From Hoeflea_A sp039025395 (GTDB lineage: Bacteria > Pseudomonadota > Alphaproteobacteria > Rhizobiales > Rhizobiaceae), in assembly GCA_039025395.1 (NCBI GenBank), contig JBCCOK010000006.1, positions 1-64,000 on the forward strand: a DNA stretch of 64,000 nucleotides, read 5' to 3'. The translations under genes were made by a program, and so were the position numbers. Of this stretch, positions 1 to 8,521 are shown one piece after another. Below the pieces are notes generated by a model. The model had not been told where the DNA came from, searched no databases, and saw only the letters and a program-made list of their open reading frames with translations. How positions within the stretch are numbered: position 1 is the first letter of the stretch; each line of letters begins with the position of its first letter.

Positions 1-291
1 TCATGGGCTTTTGGTCGATGGCCTCCTGATCAACGCGGGCGTGCTGGTCAACGGCACGACGATCGACTGGGTGCCGCTGACCACGAGATCATCCTTGCCA
101 ATGGGGCAGCATCCGAGACCTATGTCGACGTGACGGGACGGCAGACCTTCGACAATCATCAGGACTATCTGGATCTCTACGGTGCGGAACGGACAATCGA
201 AGAAATGGAACGGCCGAGGATTTCGGCCCAGCGGCTGGTGCCGGAGGCAATCAAGCGGAAGATCGGCATTGTCGAGAAGGCCATCTCATGA
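1..291 (+). pseudogene. Hint-domain protein, broken C-terminal fragment
   Basis: This is the 3' end of a gene like the intact Hint gene at 430-1371; its 5' part lies outside the window. From position 2 it reads HGLLVDGLLINAG, matching the GDHGMVLDGYVVNA stretch of the neighbour. After the codons for WVP (68-76) it lacks 46 bases present in the intact copy (1051-1096). The deletion is out of frame and brings a stop at 131-133. Bases 77-285 are nearly identical to 1097-1305 (about 8 differences), and the old frame would end with EKAIS and a stop at 289-291. The part before the deletion is much more diverged, so the copy is a mosaic. It is probably non-functional. Confidence 0.8.
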
Positions 292-429
292 AGACCTTTA
301 CAAAACGAATCTCTCACAGCAAGGCTGCCGGTTGAACGCATGCGCTGCATTTTTCTGCAACCCGGTTTGGCAATGGCTTCTGGGTAACGCGATCACATAA
401 TTGCCTTTGTGGCTATTTCAGGGGACAAA

Positions 430-1371
430 ATGGCAACTTTCGTATTCGGATCCTCTAAGAACTACATTGAAGACTCACCCGTTTTCCTCACTCTCCCTGG
501 CGTATCTGACACTGACGGAACGCTCACCGATGATGGCGGTGATGATTATTTCACTTTTGGCGAAACAATAACGAGTTCGGACGGTTTTTCGGGAACGTTT
601 CTCGGGACTTTGTCCAGCGTGAACGGTCCGCTCGTGGTGATCCAAAATTCGAGCGGCAACGTGAGGATTTTCTCCTCGGCTGATGAGTCAGTATCTGGTT
701 CTACCTTTCCCGACCCATTCGTTAGTAGCAATGCAACGCCTTTCTTTACGGTTTGTTTTGCCGCGGGTACATACATTGCAACGCCCAGCGGAGAAAAACC
801 TGTCGAGCGCCTTTCCATCGGAGAGCTCGTTTGCACGTCTGACCACCGCGCCGTTCCAGTCAAATGGGTCGGACGGCAAACAATTGCCAAAGTTTTCGCA
901 GGGGAAAGAGCGTGCTTGGTGCGCATAGAAGCCGGTGCTTTGGGCAACCATTCTGACCTCTACGTCACCGGGGATCATGGCATGGTGCTGGACGGGTACG
1001 TGGTAAATGCGTCGGCCCTCGTTAACGGCGACAATATCGACTGGGTGCCGTATTCGGAAACTCCCGAACGCCAGACTGTTTACCACGTCGAAACCACTGA
1101 CCACGAGATCATCCTTGCCAATGGCGCAGCATCTGAGACCTATGTCGACGTGACGGGACGGCAGACCTTCGACAATCATCAGGACTATCTGGATCTCTAC
1201 GGTGCCGAACGGACAATCGCAGAGATGGAACGGCCGAGGATTTCGGCCCAGCGGCTGGTGCCGGAGGCGATCAAGCGGAAGATCGGAATTGTCGAGAAGG
1301 CCATCCCGGGTTCGACGACCGACTTTTCCATATCTCACAGCAGCCGCGCGACTGCGCGGACAGGTGCGTAA
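430..1371 (+). CDS. Hint (hedgehog/intein) domain protein
   Basis: A 313-residue protein with an N-terminal region of about 105 residues rich in Gly, Ser, Thr and Asp, followed by a Hint_2-type domain. The domain begins at Cys109 in VCFAAGTYIATPSGEKPVE and contains the VTGDHGMVLDG block. Such proteins are common in Rhodobacterales and Hyphomicrobiales and are often annotated as autoproteolytic or secreted; their substrates are mostly unknown. The ATG at 430 is preferred because AGGGGA lies 4 bases upstream; an in-frame GTG at 409 has no such site. A type I secretion pair lies at the far end of the window, but no link is shown. The C-terminal coding region is duplicated in the broken copy at 1-291. 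Confidence 0.82.
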   Translation: MATFVFGSSKNYIEDSPVFLTLPGVSDTDGTLTDDGGDDYFTFGETITSSDGFSGTFLGTLSSVNGPLVVIQNSSGNVRIFSSADESVSGSTFPDPFVSSNATPFFTVCFAAGTYIATPSGEKPVERLSIGELVCTSDHRAVPVKWVGRQTIAKVFAGERACLVRIEAGALGNHSDLYVTGDHGMVLDGYVVNASALVNGDNIDWVPYSETPERQTVYHVETTDHEIILANGAASETYVDVTGRQTFDNHQDYLDLYGAERTIAEMERPRISAQRLVPEAIKRKIGIVEKAIPGSTTDFSISHSSRATARTGA

Positions 1372-1454
1372 CGACTTCCCAAGCCCAGGGCCGGCGGTCG
1401 CGGCGGAGGAACACGCCGCTCATGCCCACAGGTTGTTTTTTCGTCAGGAATTTC

Positions 1455-1960
1455 GGTGTAATCGGTTGGTATGAGCGACGCTGCGCCGCAAGATGTCGGC
1501 AACGAATGATGCTCGGCATCTCGACGAGGTCGTGGTTCGCATCAATGGCCGGAATTGCTGGCTTTGGCGTCCGGTTGGTCAGGACGGTTATGTTCTCGAC
1601 GAGATCGTCCAGACCCGCCGCGGTGCTGGGACCGCCAAATGTTTAATCACTCGCACCTTCAAAAAAAGGTCTGGCATCAGAACGGATGATCACCGACAAA
1701 CTGAGGTACCATGGTGCGGCGCGGTGCCAACTCATGCCAAACATCGCGCACAGAGCGCGCAAGGGGTTGAACAACCGGGCGGGGATTATCCCATGCCGTT
1801 CCGAAAACGGGAGCGAACGCGACAAGGCTTCCGATCAGTGGGATCGCCACAACAATTCGTATCGCTATTCTTTGAAGTCAGCAATCGTTTCGTTCTGCCC
1901 CAATCCAACCGCTCTGCACTTCAAATTGGATCCCATCGCCGTCAGCCCATGATTGATTGA
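1455..1960 (+). pseudogene. IS6-family transposase relic
   Basis: Translated pieces in two frames spell the C-terminal half of an IS6/IS26-type DDE transposase. Frame 2 gives HLDEVVVRINGRNCWLWRPV and GQDGYVLDEIVQTRR, which carry the first catalytic Asp. Around 1680 the match shifts to frame 3 (MITDKLRYHGAARC, KGLNNRA, including the second Asp). Near 1780 it returns to frame 2 (PFRKRERTRQGFRS, then QQFVSLFFEVSNRF). The N-terminal third is missing and at least two frameshifts are present, so it is dead. No clear terminal repeats were found. In the rest of the gap (1372-1454 and 1961-2118) I see no gene. Confidence 0.85.
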
Positions 1961-2118
1961 AAGGTCGCGGTCGAACATTTTGCCTGAAAACAACCATGGA
2001 ATGTCGCGCGTCCAAACATCAAACAATCTGACAACACCCGTAAGCGGTCACGATGAGCCAGAAATCTTCCCCCTATCCTTTAAGCCAGATCTGACTCATT
2101 GATGCTGAGGGGAACAGC

Positions 2119-3837
2119 TCAAATCGACCTGCTTTTGCTCACAGCGGTTTCGACTGCGTTCAACACAACTTCCGGCATTTGGTAAAACAACAGCTGCCCC
2201 GCGTCGTCGCGTTCATCGAGCCGGATCTCAGGTTTTTCTGCAACAAATTCCCGTACCGTTTCAATGCGAACAACCGGATCGCGGGCACCATGAATCAGTT
2301 GTACAGGCTGGGTGATCGGCGCAACCAGTTCAGACCAGTCGCGCGTGACGTATGCGGCATCAGTAATGAACGCGGTATCGCCCTGTTCGACGGTGAAGCG
2401 ATATCTCGCCCGAAGCAATGCAAACACCTCTGGACGCCTTGCAACGTGGAGGTCGTGAGGCGCGTCCTTGTAGAGTGCCTCCATTAAGCGGCGTTCCATG
2501 CCAGACTTGATCTGCGAAATCCCGGCATTGACGATCAAGGGTAGAAGGCTGGGCGTGTAACGCGCTGTCAACGCGACAACCTTCTGGCGTGGCGTCATCA
2601 ATAAGAACTGCTGACGCGTCCTGATGGGAATCCCACCGGACACATTGATCACCGCCGTAATCCGGTCCGGCAAGTAGGTGGCAGCTGCAAACGCATAAAC
2701 CGAGCCTGCCATGTGCCCAATCACCGGGGCTGAGCGAACATCAAGGTGATCCATAATGCTCCGCAGATCTTCGGCAAATAGCCGCGGCGCCGCTTCAATA
2801 TCGTGCAAAGGATCAGAACGGCCGAAAGAAGCCCGTACTGGCGCGATCCACCGGATGTTGCGCGCGTACAGCTCCTGATCCACTTCGGGCGAGATGCCGA
2901 TGCCATCGAGCATACCGTGAATGAATATAACAGGCCGGCCGCCAACCGGACCATGCAGATAGAGTTCGATCCAGCGCCCGTCGGGCAACTCGATTGGACT
3001 GCGCCGTCCGACAGCAACGCCCTCCTGTTTCCCCCATGAATTGATGCCGGACAACGTGCTCAAACCTGACACAAGCCGGACTAAGGAGGTCTGTGACGTC
3101 GCCCCTGTTTTGGACAGCACCGTCTTTACCTGTGTGCGAATCGTGTGAACGGAGCGCCCGTCCCTCTCGGCCAAATCAGAAACGTTTTCGTTGGAACACA
3201 ACCCTTCGATGATTTCGCATTCGCGATTGGTTAGGTCGAAAACGTTCATCAGGACGGAGCGCAGATCCACCGTCCATTTTGGTGCAATCGCCCTCAGGAC
3301 CATAAACACCTGCGCCCGATCTCCCACTTCTGTGGGGACGACTGCTAAGTGCATCAGAGCGCCGCCGCTGATGTCGGCAACGACCACTGTAGGCGGCGCC
3401 GTCGCGCCAATTCGGCTTGCACGTGACAACGCGTCCCGGAGGCGTTTGTAGTCCTTCCCGCGCAGCCGCGTCGACAATTGTTCGACCTTTGTCACACCAT
3501 CAAAGAGGTCTCCTGGTTTGGCGTTGGATGCCGCGGTCTGGCCGTTCAGATTTAAAACAAGTGTCAGGCGCTCCTCATTGGAGACCAGATCTTCCGGCGT
3601 TTCGGGCTTCTCGCTACTCGCCAGCCGTTTCAGCAAGCCCACCGCGCGGTTGAAGTGGCTTGTGAGTTCCCGATCGACAATCGTGTCGTGGGTGGACGAC
3701 CGCTTTGACACCGCAGAGGGCAGTTGCGAATCATGCGCCGCGAGATAATGGCTCCATTGGCTTATCAGGCTGTCATATTCTTCTGGCGACAAGGCAGCAT
3801 CGTATGCCTTGGCGATCACGTCGTAGCGCTGCTTCAT
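2119..3837 (-). CDS. LuxR-type regulator fused to an alpha/beta-hydrolase fold lacking catalytic residues
   Basis: A 572-residue protein in three parts. The N-terminal 190 or so residues have no recognised motif. A LuxR-type HTH follows at about 195-255 (LTNRECEIIEGLCSNENVSD, then HTIRTQVKTVLSKTG). A C-terminal alpha/beta-hydrolase fold runs from about 280 (FIHGMLDG oxyanion region). The nucleophile elbow reads GHMAGS, with Met376 where the family has Ser, and the usual catalytic His near the C-terminus is Gln548 (DDAGQLLFYQMPE); the acid motif GARDPVV remains. The fold is therefore probably a ligand sensor rather than an enzyme, as in hydrolase-fold hormone receptors. The protein is likely cytoplasmic. 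It stands alone, with an AT-rich upstream region that presumably holds its promoter. Confidence 0.85.
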   Translation of the reverse strand: MKQRYDVIAKAYDAALSPEEYDSLISQWSHYLAAHDSQLPSAVSKRSSTHDTIVDRELTSHFNRAVGLLKRLASSEKPETPEDLVSNEERLTLVLNLNGQTAASNAKPGDLFDGVTKVEQLSTRLRGKDYKRLRDALSRASRIGATAPPTVVVADISGGALMHLAVVPTEVGDRAQVFMVLRAIAPKWTVDLRSVLMNVFDLTNRECEIIEGLCSNENVSDLAERDGRSVHTIRTQVKTVLSKTGATSQTSLVRLVSGLSTLSGINSWGKQEGVAVGRRSPIELPDGRWIELYLHGPVGGRPVIFIHGMLDGIGISPEVDQELYARNIRWIAPVRASFGRSDPLHDIEAAPRLFAEDLRSIMDHLDVRSAPVIGHMAGSVYAFAAATYLPDRITAVINVSGGIPIRTRQQFLLMTPRQKVVALTARYTPSLLPLIVNAGISQIKSGMERRLMEALYKDAPHDLHVARRPEVFALLRARYRFTVEQGDTAFITDAAYVTRDWSELVAPITQPVQLIHGARDPVVRIETVREFVAEKPEIRLDERDDAGQLLFYQMPEVVLNAVETAVSKSRSI

Positions 3838-4370
3838 CTACCAGCAAACCCCTCCCTAAGTTCAACTATAAAGAGAATTAATACACTCATTTATAAAACT
3901 TTTAATTGCATCCAATATAACCAATCTGGGGTATAACTGAAGCTGAAATTTTATGTCTTTTGCGGCAGGTTCACGTCACTTGAGGGTCCGGCTCTTGGCG
4001 GTCACGGGCCCGCTTTGAGCTATGCGAGGTTGCGGCATGGCGTGTACATTTGTCGGATAGTCGCCCAATTCCCTGTCCGGGTGGTCCATTGCCCGAAGTG
4101 ACATATCCCATCCAGCGTGACAGCTGCTGAGTTAGCCCGGCGCAGATGCTGACCGACATTGGTGTCGGGGTCAAAGCCCCTATTTCCATCGCTCGTGGGT
4201 AAACCTGCCCCGGGGCACGGACGAAGACGAATTGCGCTATCGTCTGCACAATGCCTACCGCATTGTCCGCAGCGGGCTGACGAAGAAGGTTCAGGCCCAA
4301 CTGGCGCCCTTCGAGTAACGCACGCCGCACGCCGCGCGGCATTGTCGCAAGCCGATGATGATCGTTCAGG
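3838..4370. other. Intergenic region with a short coding relic
   Basis: Bases 3838-3960 are strikingly AT-rich and lie upstream of the LuxR-hydrolase gene, so they probably hold its promoter. On the plus strand, 4190-4318 is an open stretch ending in TAA that reads RSWVNLPRGTDEDELRYRLH, then NAYRIVRSGLTKKVQAQLAP. It looks like the C-terminus of a lost protein; the ending loosely resembles MmcQ/YjbR-type proteins, but I do not assign it. No start codon or upstream body is present. Nothing else was recognised. Confidence 0.35.
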
Positions 4371-5375
4371 TCAAGCCGCGAGCATGTTTTCGAAATTCAT
4401 CGCCGCGAAGGCCTTCTCGATAACATCCGGCCCGGCACCGGGCAGACTCGCCTCACTCGACAGAATCTGGCGGTAGCGGCGCGATCCCGGCAAGCCGTGG
4501 AACAGGCCAACCATATGGCGGGTCACATGGATCACGCGTCCGCCAGCGGCGATATGACACCGGGCATGATCCATCATCGCATCGCGCACGCGGTTCCAGT
4601 CCACAGACTTTGCAGCGGTCCCGTAAAACAGCGCGTCTACGCCTGCGAGCAGTCCGGCGTTTTGATAGGCGGCGCGGCCGAGCATCACGCCATCGACCGG
4701 TCCGGCCAAAGCCGCCGCATGGTGCAAATCTTCTATTCCGCCATTGATACCGATGAATTGGTTTGGGTATTTCCTTTTCAGCCGAAACACGCGGTCATAA
4801 TCGAGCGGCGGAATTTCGCGGTTCTGCTTTGGACTCAGTCCCTGCAGCCAGGCCTTTCGCGCATGGACCCACAACGCATCCGCGCCGGCGTCGAACACAT
4901 GGCTGGCGATCGTATCGAGTGCTTGCTCCGAATCCTGGTCGTCAACACCGATCCGGCACTTGACGGTCACCGGCACGCTGACGGCATCCTTCATGGACCG
5001 CACACATTGGCCCACCAGTTCCGGCTCAAACATCAGACAGGCGCCGAACCGGCCCGATTTGACCCGGTCTGAGGGACAACCGACATTGAGGTTGATTTCA
5101 TCATATCCCATGGCGGCGCCAATGATTGCGGCTTTCGCAAGCTTTTCCGGTTCGCAACCGCCGAGCTGGAGCGCAACCGGATGTTCTGCCGGATCGAAAC
5201 CGATCAGCCGCTCCCGGTCGCCATGGATCACCGCATCGGCCACGACCATTTCCGTATACAACAGCGCATGCTCGGTCAGTTGCCGGTGCAGATACCGGCA
5301 GTGACGATCCGTCCAGTCCATCATCGGCGCAACGGCGAAGATTTTCTCTTTATTTTTCAGGTATTTATGATACAT
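4371..5375 (-). CDS. dusA: tRNA-dihydrouridine synthase A
   Basis: A 334-residue FMN enzyme that reduces uridines in the D-loop of tRNA. The N-terminus FAVAPMMDWTDRHCRYLHR is the classic Dus start. NLNVGCPSDRVKSGRFGACL holds the active-site Cys, and GINGGIEDL and GVMLGRAAYQ are the phosphate/FMN-binding loops. The C-terminus carries the DusA-type helical domain. The frame stays open to 5747, but that part is antisense to the integrase, so the ATG at 5375 (MYHKYLKNKEKIF) is chosen. dusA is a known integration hotspot for islands and prophages, and a broken tyrosine recombinase sits divergently 76 bases away. The gene itself looks intact. Confidence 0.93.
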   Translation of the reverse strand: MYHKYLKNKEKIFAVAPMMDWTDRHCRYLHRQLTEHALLYTEMVVADAVIHGDRERLIGFDPAEHPVALQLGGCEPEKLAKAAIIGAAMGYDEINLNVGCPSDRVKSGRFGACLMFEPELVGQCVRSMKDAVSVPVTVKCRIGVDDQDSEQALDTIASHVFDAGADALWVHARKAWLQGLSPKQNREIPPLDYDRVFRLKRKYPNQFIGINGGIEDLHHAAALAGPVDGVMLGRAAYQNAGLLAGVDALFYGTAAKSVDWNRVRDAMMDHARCHIAAGGRVIHVTRHMVGLFHGLPGSRRYRQILSSEASLPGAGPDVIEKAFAAMNFENMLAA

Positions 5376-5451
5376 TTCAATAGGATCAAATGAGGAACGA
5401 GATGGCTGTTTTTGGACGAAATTGCACGGATTGAAAGGACTGCACGGGCTC

Positions 5452-6545
5452 ATGGCGACCATTTTACGGACCAAGGAAGGTAATTGGAGAGCACAGGTTC
5501 GTCGTAAAGGCAAATATGCCTCACGAACCTTTCGGTTAAAGAGCCTCGCTTCGGAATGGGTAACCGAGACCGAGCCTATGATCGACATCGGTTGCGAGCC
5601 GACTTCCCGAAAAATCGGAACGCCGAAAACCATTGCTGACCTGATTAACCTGCACATTGCTGATATGTACGAGGTCGGTAAACCAATCCGCCGTTCAAAG
5701 AACGCGGTACTGGAGGCTCTGAAGCGGGACATCGGAACAACCCGCATTTTGAACCTTAACCGCTCTGCGTTGATCAGTTACGGAAAAATGCGTGCCCGGC
5801 AAGGCGCAGGGCCGGTCACACTGTCAGTCGATCTCTCTTACATCCACACGGTGCTAACGCATGCAGCAGCGCTTCACGGCATCAATACAAACACGGAAGA
5901 TCTCCGGCTAGCCCGGACGGCGTTATCGCGGCTGGGCTTGATTGGCCGATCCAATGAACGAGATCGTCGACCAAGTGAGGATGAACTTGCGGCATTGCTC
6001 GCTTACTTTGACAGCAAGACCAACATGATTATCCCCATGGGGCGTGTTATTCGTTTCGCAATTGCCACTGCCATGAGATTGGAAGGGATTTTCAAGATCG
6101 AATGGTCTGATGTTGATCTAAAAAACGCATCGTCATGGTCCAAGATCGCAAAGACCCTCGCCATAAAGATGGCAAAAATCAAAAAGTACCTTTGCTTGAT
6201 TTATCGGGTTTTGACGCCTGGCAACTGCTCCTGGAGCAAAAAAACCTGACGGGTGGCAGAGGGCGGGTATTCCCGTAACACCATAAGTCAGCAGGAACAG
6301 CATTTCGTCGCGCAAGACAGACTCTTGAGATCGAAGATCTGCGTTTTCATGATTTGAGGCATGAGGCAACCAGCCGGCTATTTGAAGACGGACTGTCCAT
6401 TGAAAAGGTCGCATTGGTGGCGGGGCACAAAGATTGGAAGATGTTGCGCCGCTATACTCATCGGAAACCGGAGGATCTGCACCAACTTCAATCCGAGCCT
6501 CAGCCAACAGAACACGAGCATATCAGCTTGATCGCGGATCAGTAG
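5452..6545 (+). pseudogene. dusA-associated tyrosine recombinase (integrase), frameshifted
   Basis: The ATG at 5452 starts MATILRTKEGNWRAQVRRKG, typical of integrases found next to dusA. The reading frame is good to about 6125 (TAMRLEGIFKIEWSDVDLKN, with the first catalytic Arg). It then shifts after an A-run at 6120-6125, probably by loss of one base. The next frame continues IVMVQDRKDPRHKDGKNQKV and GFDAWQLLLEQKN, meets an in-frame TAA at 6276-6278, and resumes EIEDLRFHDLRHEATSRLFE and GHKDWKMLRRYTH. The HxxR, His and Tyr catalytic motifs are all still there. Two lesions in an otherwise well-kept gene suggest recent inactivation, leaving any island at this site unable to excise by itself. 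A TTG at 5422 in the same frame is a less likely start. Confidence 0.88.
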
Positions 6546-7031
6546 TAGATCGCTTTGGTTGCTTGCCTCCCAACTGTCAACAGTGGGGCTTTTTCCAAAT
6601 ATCGGCATATCGATCAAACGCCACCTAAATGTGTTTCTTCAAGTGTCAAACTCACAGCCTGTGGTAGTTTCAATGGCATCTCTGGGAAACATTGAGCACA
6701 CCAGGTCGAGCCAACAAGCGCGTCTAGCAAAGACTTCTGATCTCAGGATTAAGATTCCGTCGCCGATTGAACGGAATCAACAGCTTAAATGGCCAACGTC
6801 AAGTACATGTCAAAATCCGCGAATTGGCGAAACTTGGCAGTAGTTGGACAATATTGGGTCATAAAGCATCAACGGTGGCTTAAAGGTTCAAGTCGCGAGT
6901 TCGCAATCATCGATATCAGCAGTGCCTTTTCCAAACGGCGGGATGACAATCCAATCTTGCCCAAACATGCTGCAGTCAACCGCTATTGCGGGCGCCACGA
7001 GACTAATCTTCGTCCAGCCAACGGCACGCTT
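6546..7031. other. Intergenic region, no gene recognised
   Basis: Between the broken integrase and the livF relic there are 486 bases with no convincing coding sequence on either strand. Short open stretches have no family resemblance or ribosome binding site. Given its two neighbours it is probably decayed island DNA. A tRNA-like segment at 6819-6906 was examined and rejected. Confidence 0.5.
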
Positions 7032-7646
7032 TCAGCCGAAATACGCTCGATCGAGTTTGCTGGGATCGTCTTTGAGTTCGCTAGCTTTTCCGGCGAAGCG
7101 GGCGATGCCGCTGCGCGGGACCACCGCGTCGTCACCAACTTTCAGCGCGAGATCGGTGAACTGCTCAATTAGAACAATGCCAAGTCCATCGCGTTTGAGG
7201 TCCTCAACGAACCCCGTCAACCGCTGCAAGATCATCGGGGCAAGACCGAACGACATCTCATCGATAAGCAGGTATTTCGGACGGCACATCAGCGCATACG
7301 ACAGGGCCACCATCTGTTGCTGGACGCCGGACAAGGTCCCGGCCAGTTGGTTCCTGCGCTCGGCCAGTTCCGGGAGACAGGCATAGGTATCGGCAAGGGC
7401 GGCATCTTTGGCGCCATGCATAAGCGCGCCGGCTGCTCTCAGGTTCTCTTCGACCGCCAAATCCGTCAGCACACGGTTACCCTCCGGTACTGCGGCAAGG
7501 CCTACGTCAAGGATCCGGTTGGGGGCGAGGTTCGCTATCAATCTGGCACCGTCCCTGCGGCCTTTGAGATCCGGGACTGAAAGCAGGATATCTGCATTGA
7601 AAATGGGATAGACGCACCGATATGCCTGCGAACGGCTTGGCAGCAT
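7032..7646 (-). pseudogene. LivF-type ABC ATPase relic without Walker A
   Basis: The translation matches the middle and end of a branched-chain amino-acid ABC ATPase: LAAVPEGNRVLTDLAVEENL, then a Walker B region (YLLIDEMSFGLAP), an ending VLIEQFTDLALKVGD, and the typical C-terminal AYFG. The first 60 or so residues, including the Walker A loop, are missing and replaced by unrelated residues. The signature motif is degraded to LSGVQQQM, and the usual DEP of Walker B is DEM. It starts 3 bases after the stop of the glyoxalase-like gene upstream, so a deletion probably fused this fragment to the end of the operon. No partner LivGHMK genes are present. Confidence 0.8.
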
Positions 7647-7649
7647 GGT

Positions 7650-8507
7650 TCAGCCCTTGGGCTCAAAGACGATGATGTTTCCAACACCGTCGGTACGCGC
7701 GGTGGCAAGGCCGGATGCAAATTCGGTGAAGGCAACGCCCACGTCGGCCAGATAGGCGCGCGTTGCCGCGATATCGTGAACCGAAAGATGCAGGGCCACC
7801 GGAAATCCGCCAAGCCCCGCGAGTTCGAGACCGTCGAGAAGCGGTGCGTACCGCCTCTGAGCGGCCTCCGGCGTCAAAACCTCGACCGCATCGCCGCGCC
7901 CGCCAAGCATGACGAAACCGTCACTGTTGGACTGTGCAGCCGGGTAACCGTAGCTATCCTGGTAATAGGGCCTATCCGCAGTGGGCTCTTCGGATACCGC
8001 AACGATTCGTTTCGTATCGACGGCACCGTTCGGATGAGTGGTGTGGCCAGAGATGAAGATTGTCTCGGGCTTCAGATGTTCGGAAAAAAACAGCGAGACA
8101 TAGCGGCGCTCGGGTTTCCAGTTATACATGAAATTGCTGTCGGTCTGATCTTCGCGTCCGTCCGGCATGATCACCTTGCGGCTGGCGCTTGCTGGCGTAT
8201 CGGCCGCATAGCCCAGAGCGGCCAGCCTTTCATGCTCTTCGTTCAGGCGATGTGCGGTCAGGCTGACATGGCAAAGACCGGGTCCGGCCTGAAGTCGCGG
8301 CAGATAGGCATCGGCCAGCCATGGCGGCGCGTCGCCAATATGGATAAGCTCCAGATAGGTGTCGGGAAAAATCACGACACAGTTGGATGAACCCAGTTTG
8401 ACATGCAGTGCGGGCGGCCGGACATTGAACCCAAGCCGATGATAGGCCTCCCGCGCGGCGTCGAGATCGTCTACAATCGAGACGTAGTGGTCGATGGATT
8501 TTCGCAT
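7650..8507 (-). CDS. Glyoxalase-like (VOC superfamily) protein
   Basis: A 285-residue protein of the glyoxalase-like type (Glyoxalase_3). It starts MRKSIDHYVSIVDDLDAARE and has a second module near the end (VALHLSVHDIAATRAYLADV). The motif YLELIHIGDAPPWL is typical of this branch. GGGAG lies 6 bases before the ATG. VOC proteins are metal-dependent isomerases, epimerases or dioxygenases; the reaction here is unknown. It is the last intact gene of the operon running from 15218, 14 bases after the TRAP permease, and a shorter relative opens the same operon (14595-15218). That suggests both act on the imported compound or its CoA ester. Confidence 0.75.
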   Translation of the reverse strand: MRKSIDHYVSIVDDLDAAREAYHRLGFNVRPPALHVKLGSSNCVVIFPDTYLELIHIGDAPPWLADAYLPRLQAGPGLCHVSLTAHRLNEEHERLAALGYAADTPASASRKVIMPDGREDQTDSNFMYNWKPERRYVSLFFSEHLKPETIFISGHTTHPNGAVDTKRIVAVSEEPTADRPYYQDSYGYPAAQSNSDGFVMLGGRGDAVEVLTPEAAQRRYAPLLDGLELAGLGGFPVALHLSVHDIAATRAYLADVGVAFTEFASGLATARTDGVGNIIVFEPKG

Positions 8508-8521
8508 CTCTGACTCCCTAC

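Noticed and set aside
688..1338. Minus-strand open frame of 216 codons over the Hint gene.
   Set aside because: It is a shadow of the plus-strand Hint coding sequence, whose protein is clearly recognisable.
5376..5747. N-terminal extension of the dusA reading frame by 124 codons.
   Set aside because: It is antisense to the integrase start, has no Dus homology, and the normal DusA N-terminus begins at 5375.
6819..6906. tRNA-Leu-like segment: GCGAATT pairs with AGTTCGC at the ends, a GGTTCAAGTC motif is present, and the length is 88 bases.
   Set aside because: The T-stem does not pair, position 8 is not T, the D-stem is poor and no CCA follows. It is most likely chance similarity or an unrecognisable relic.
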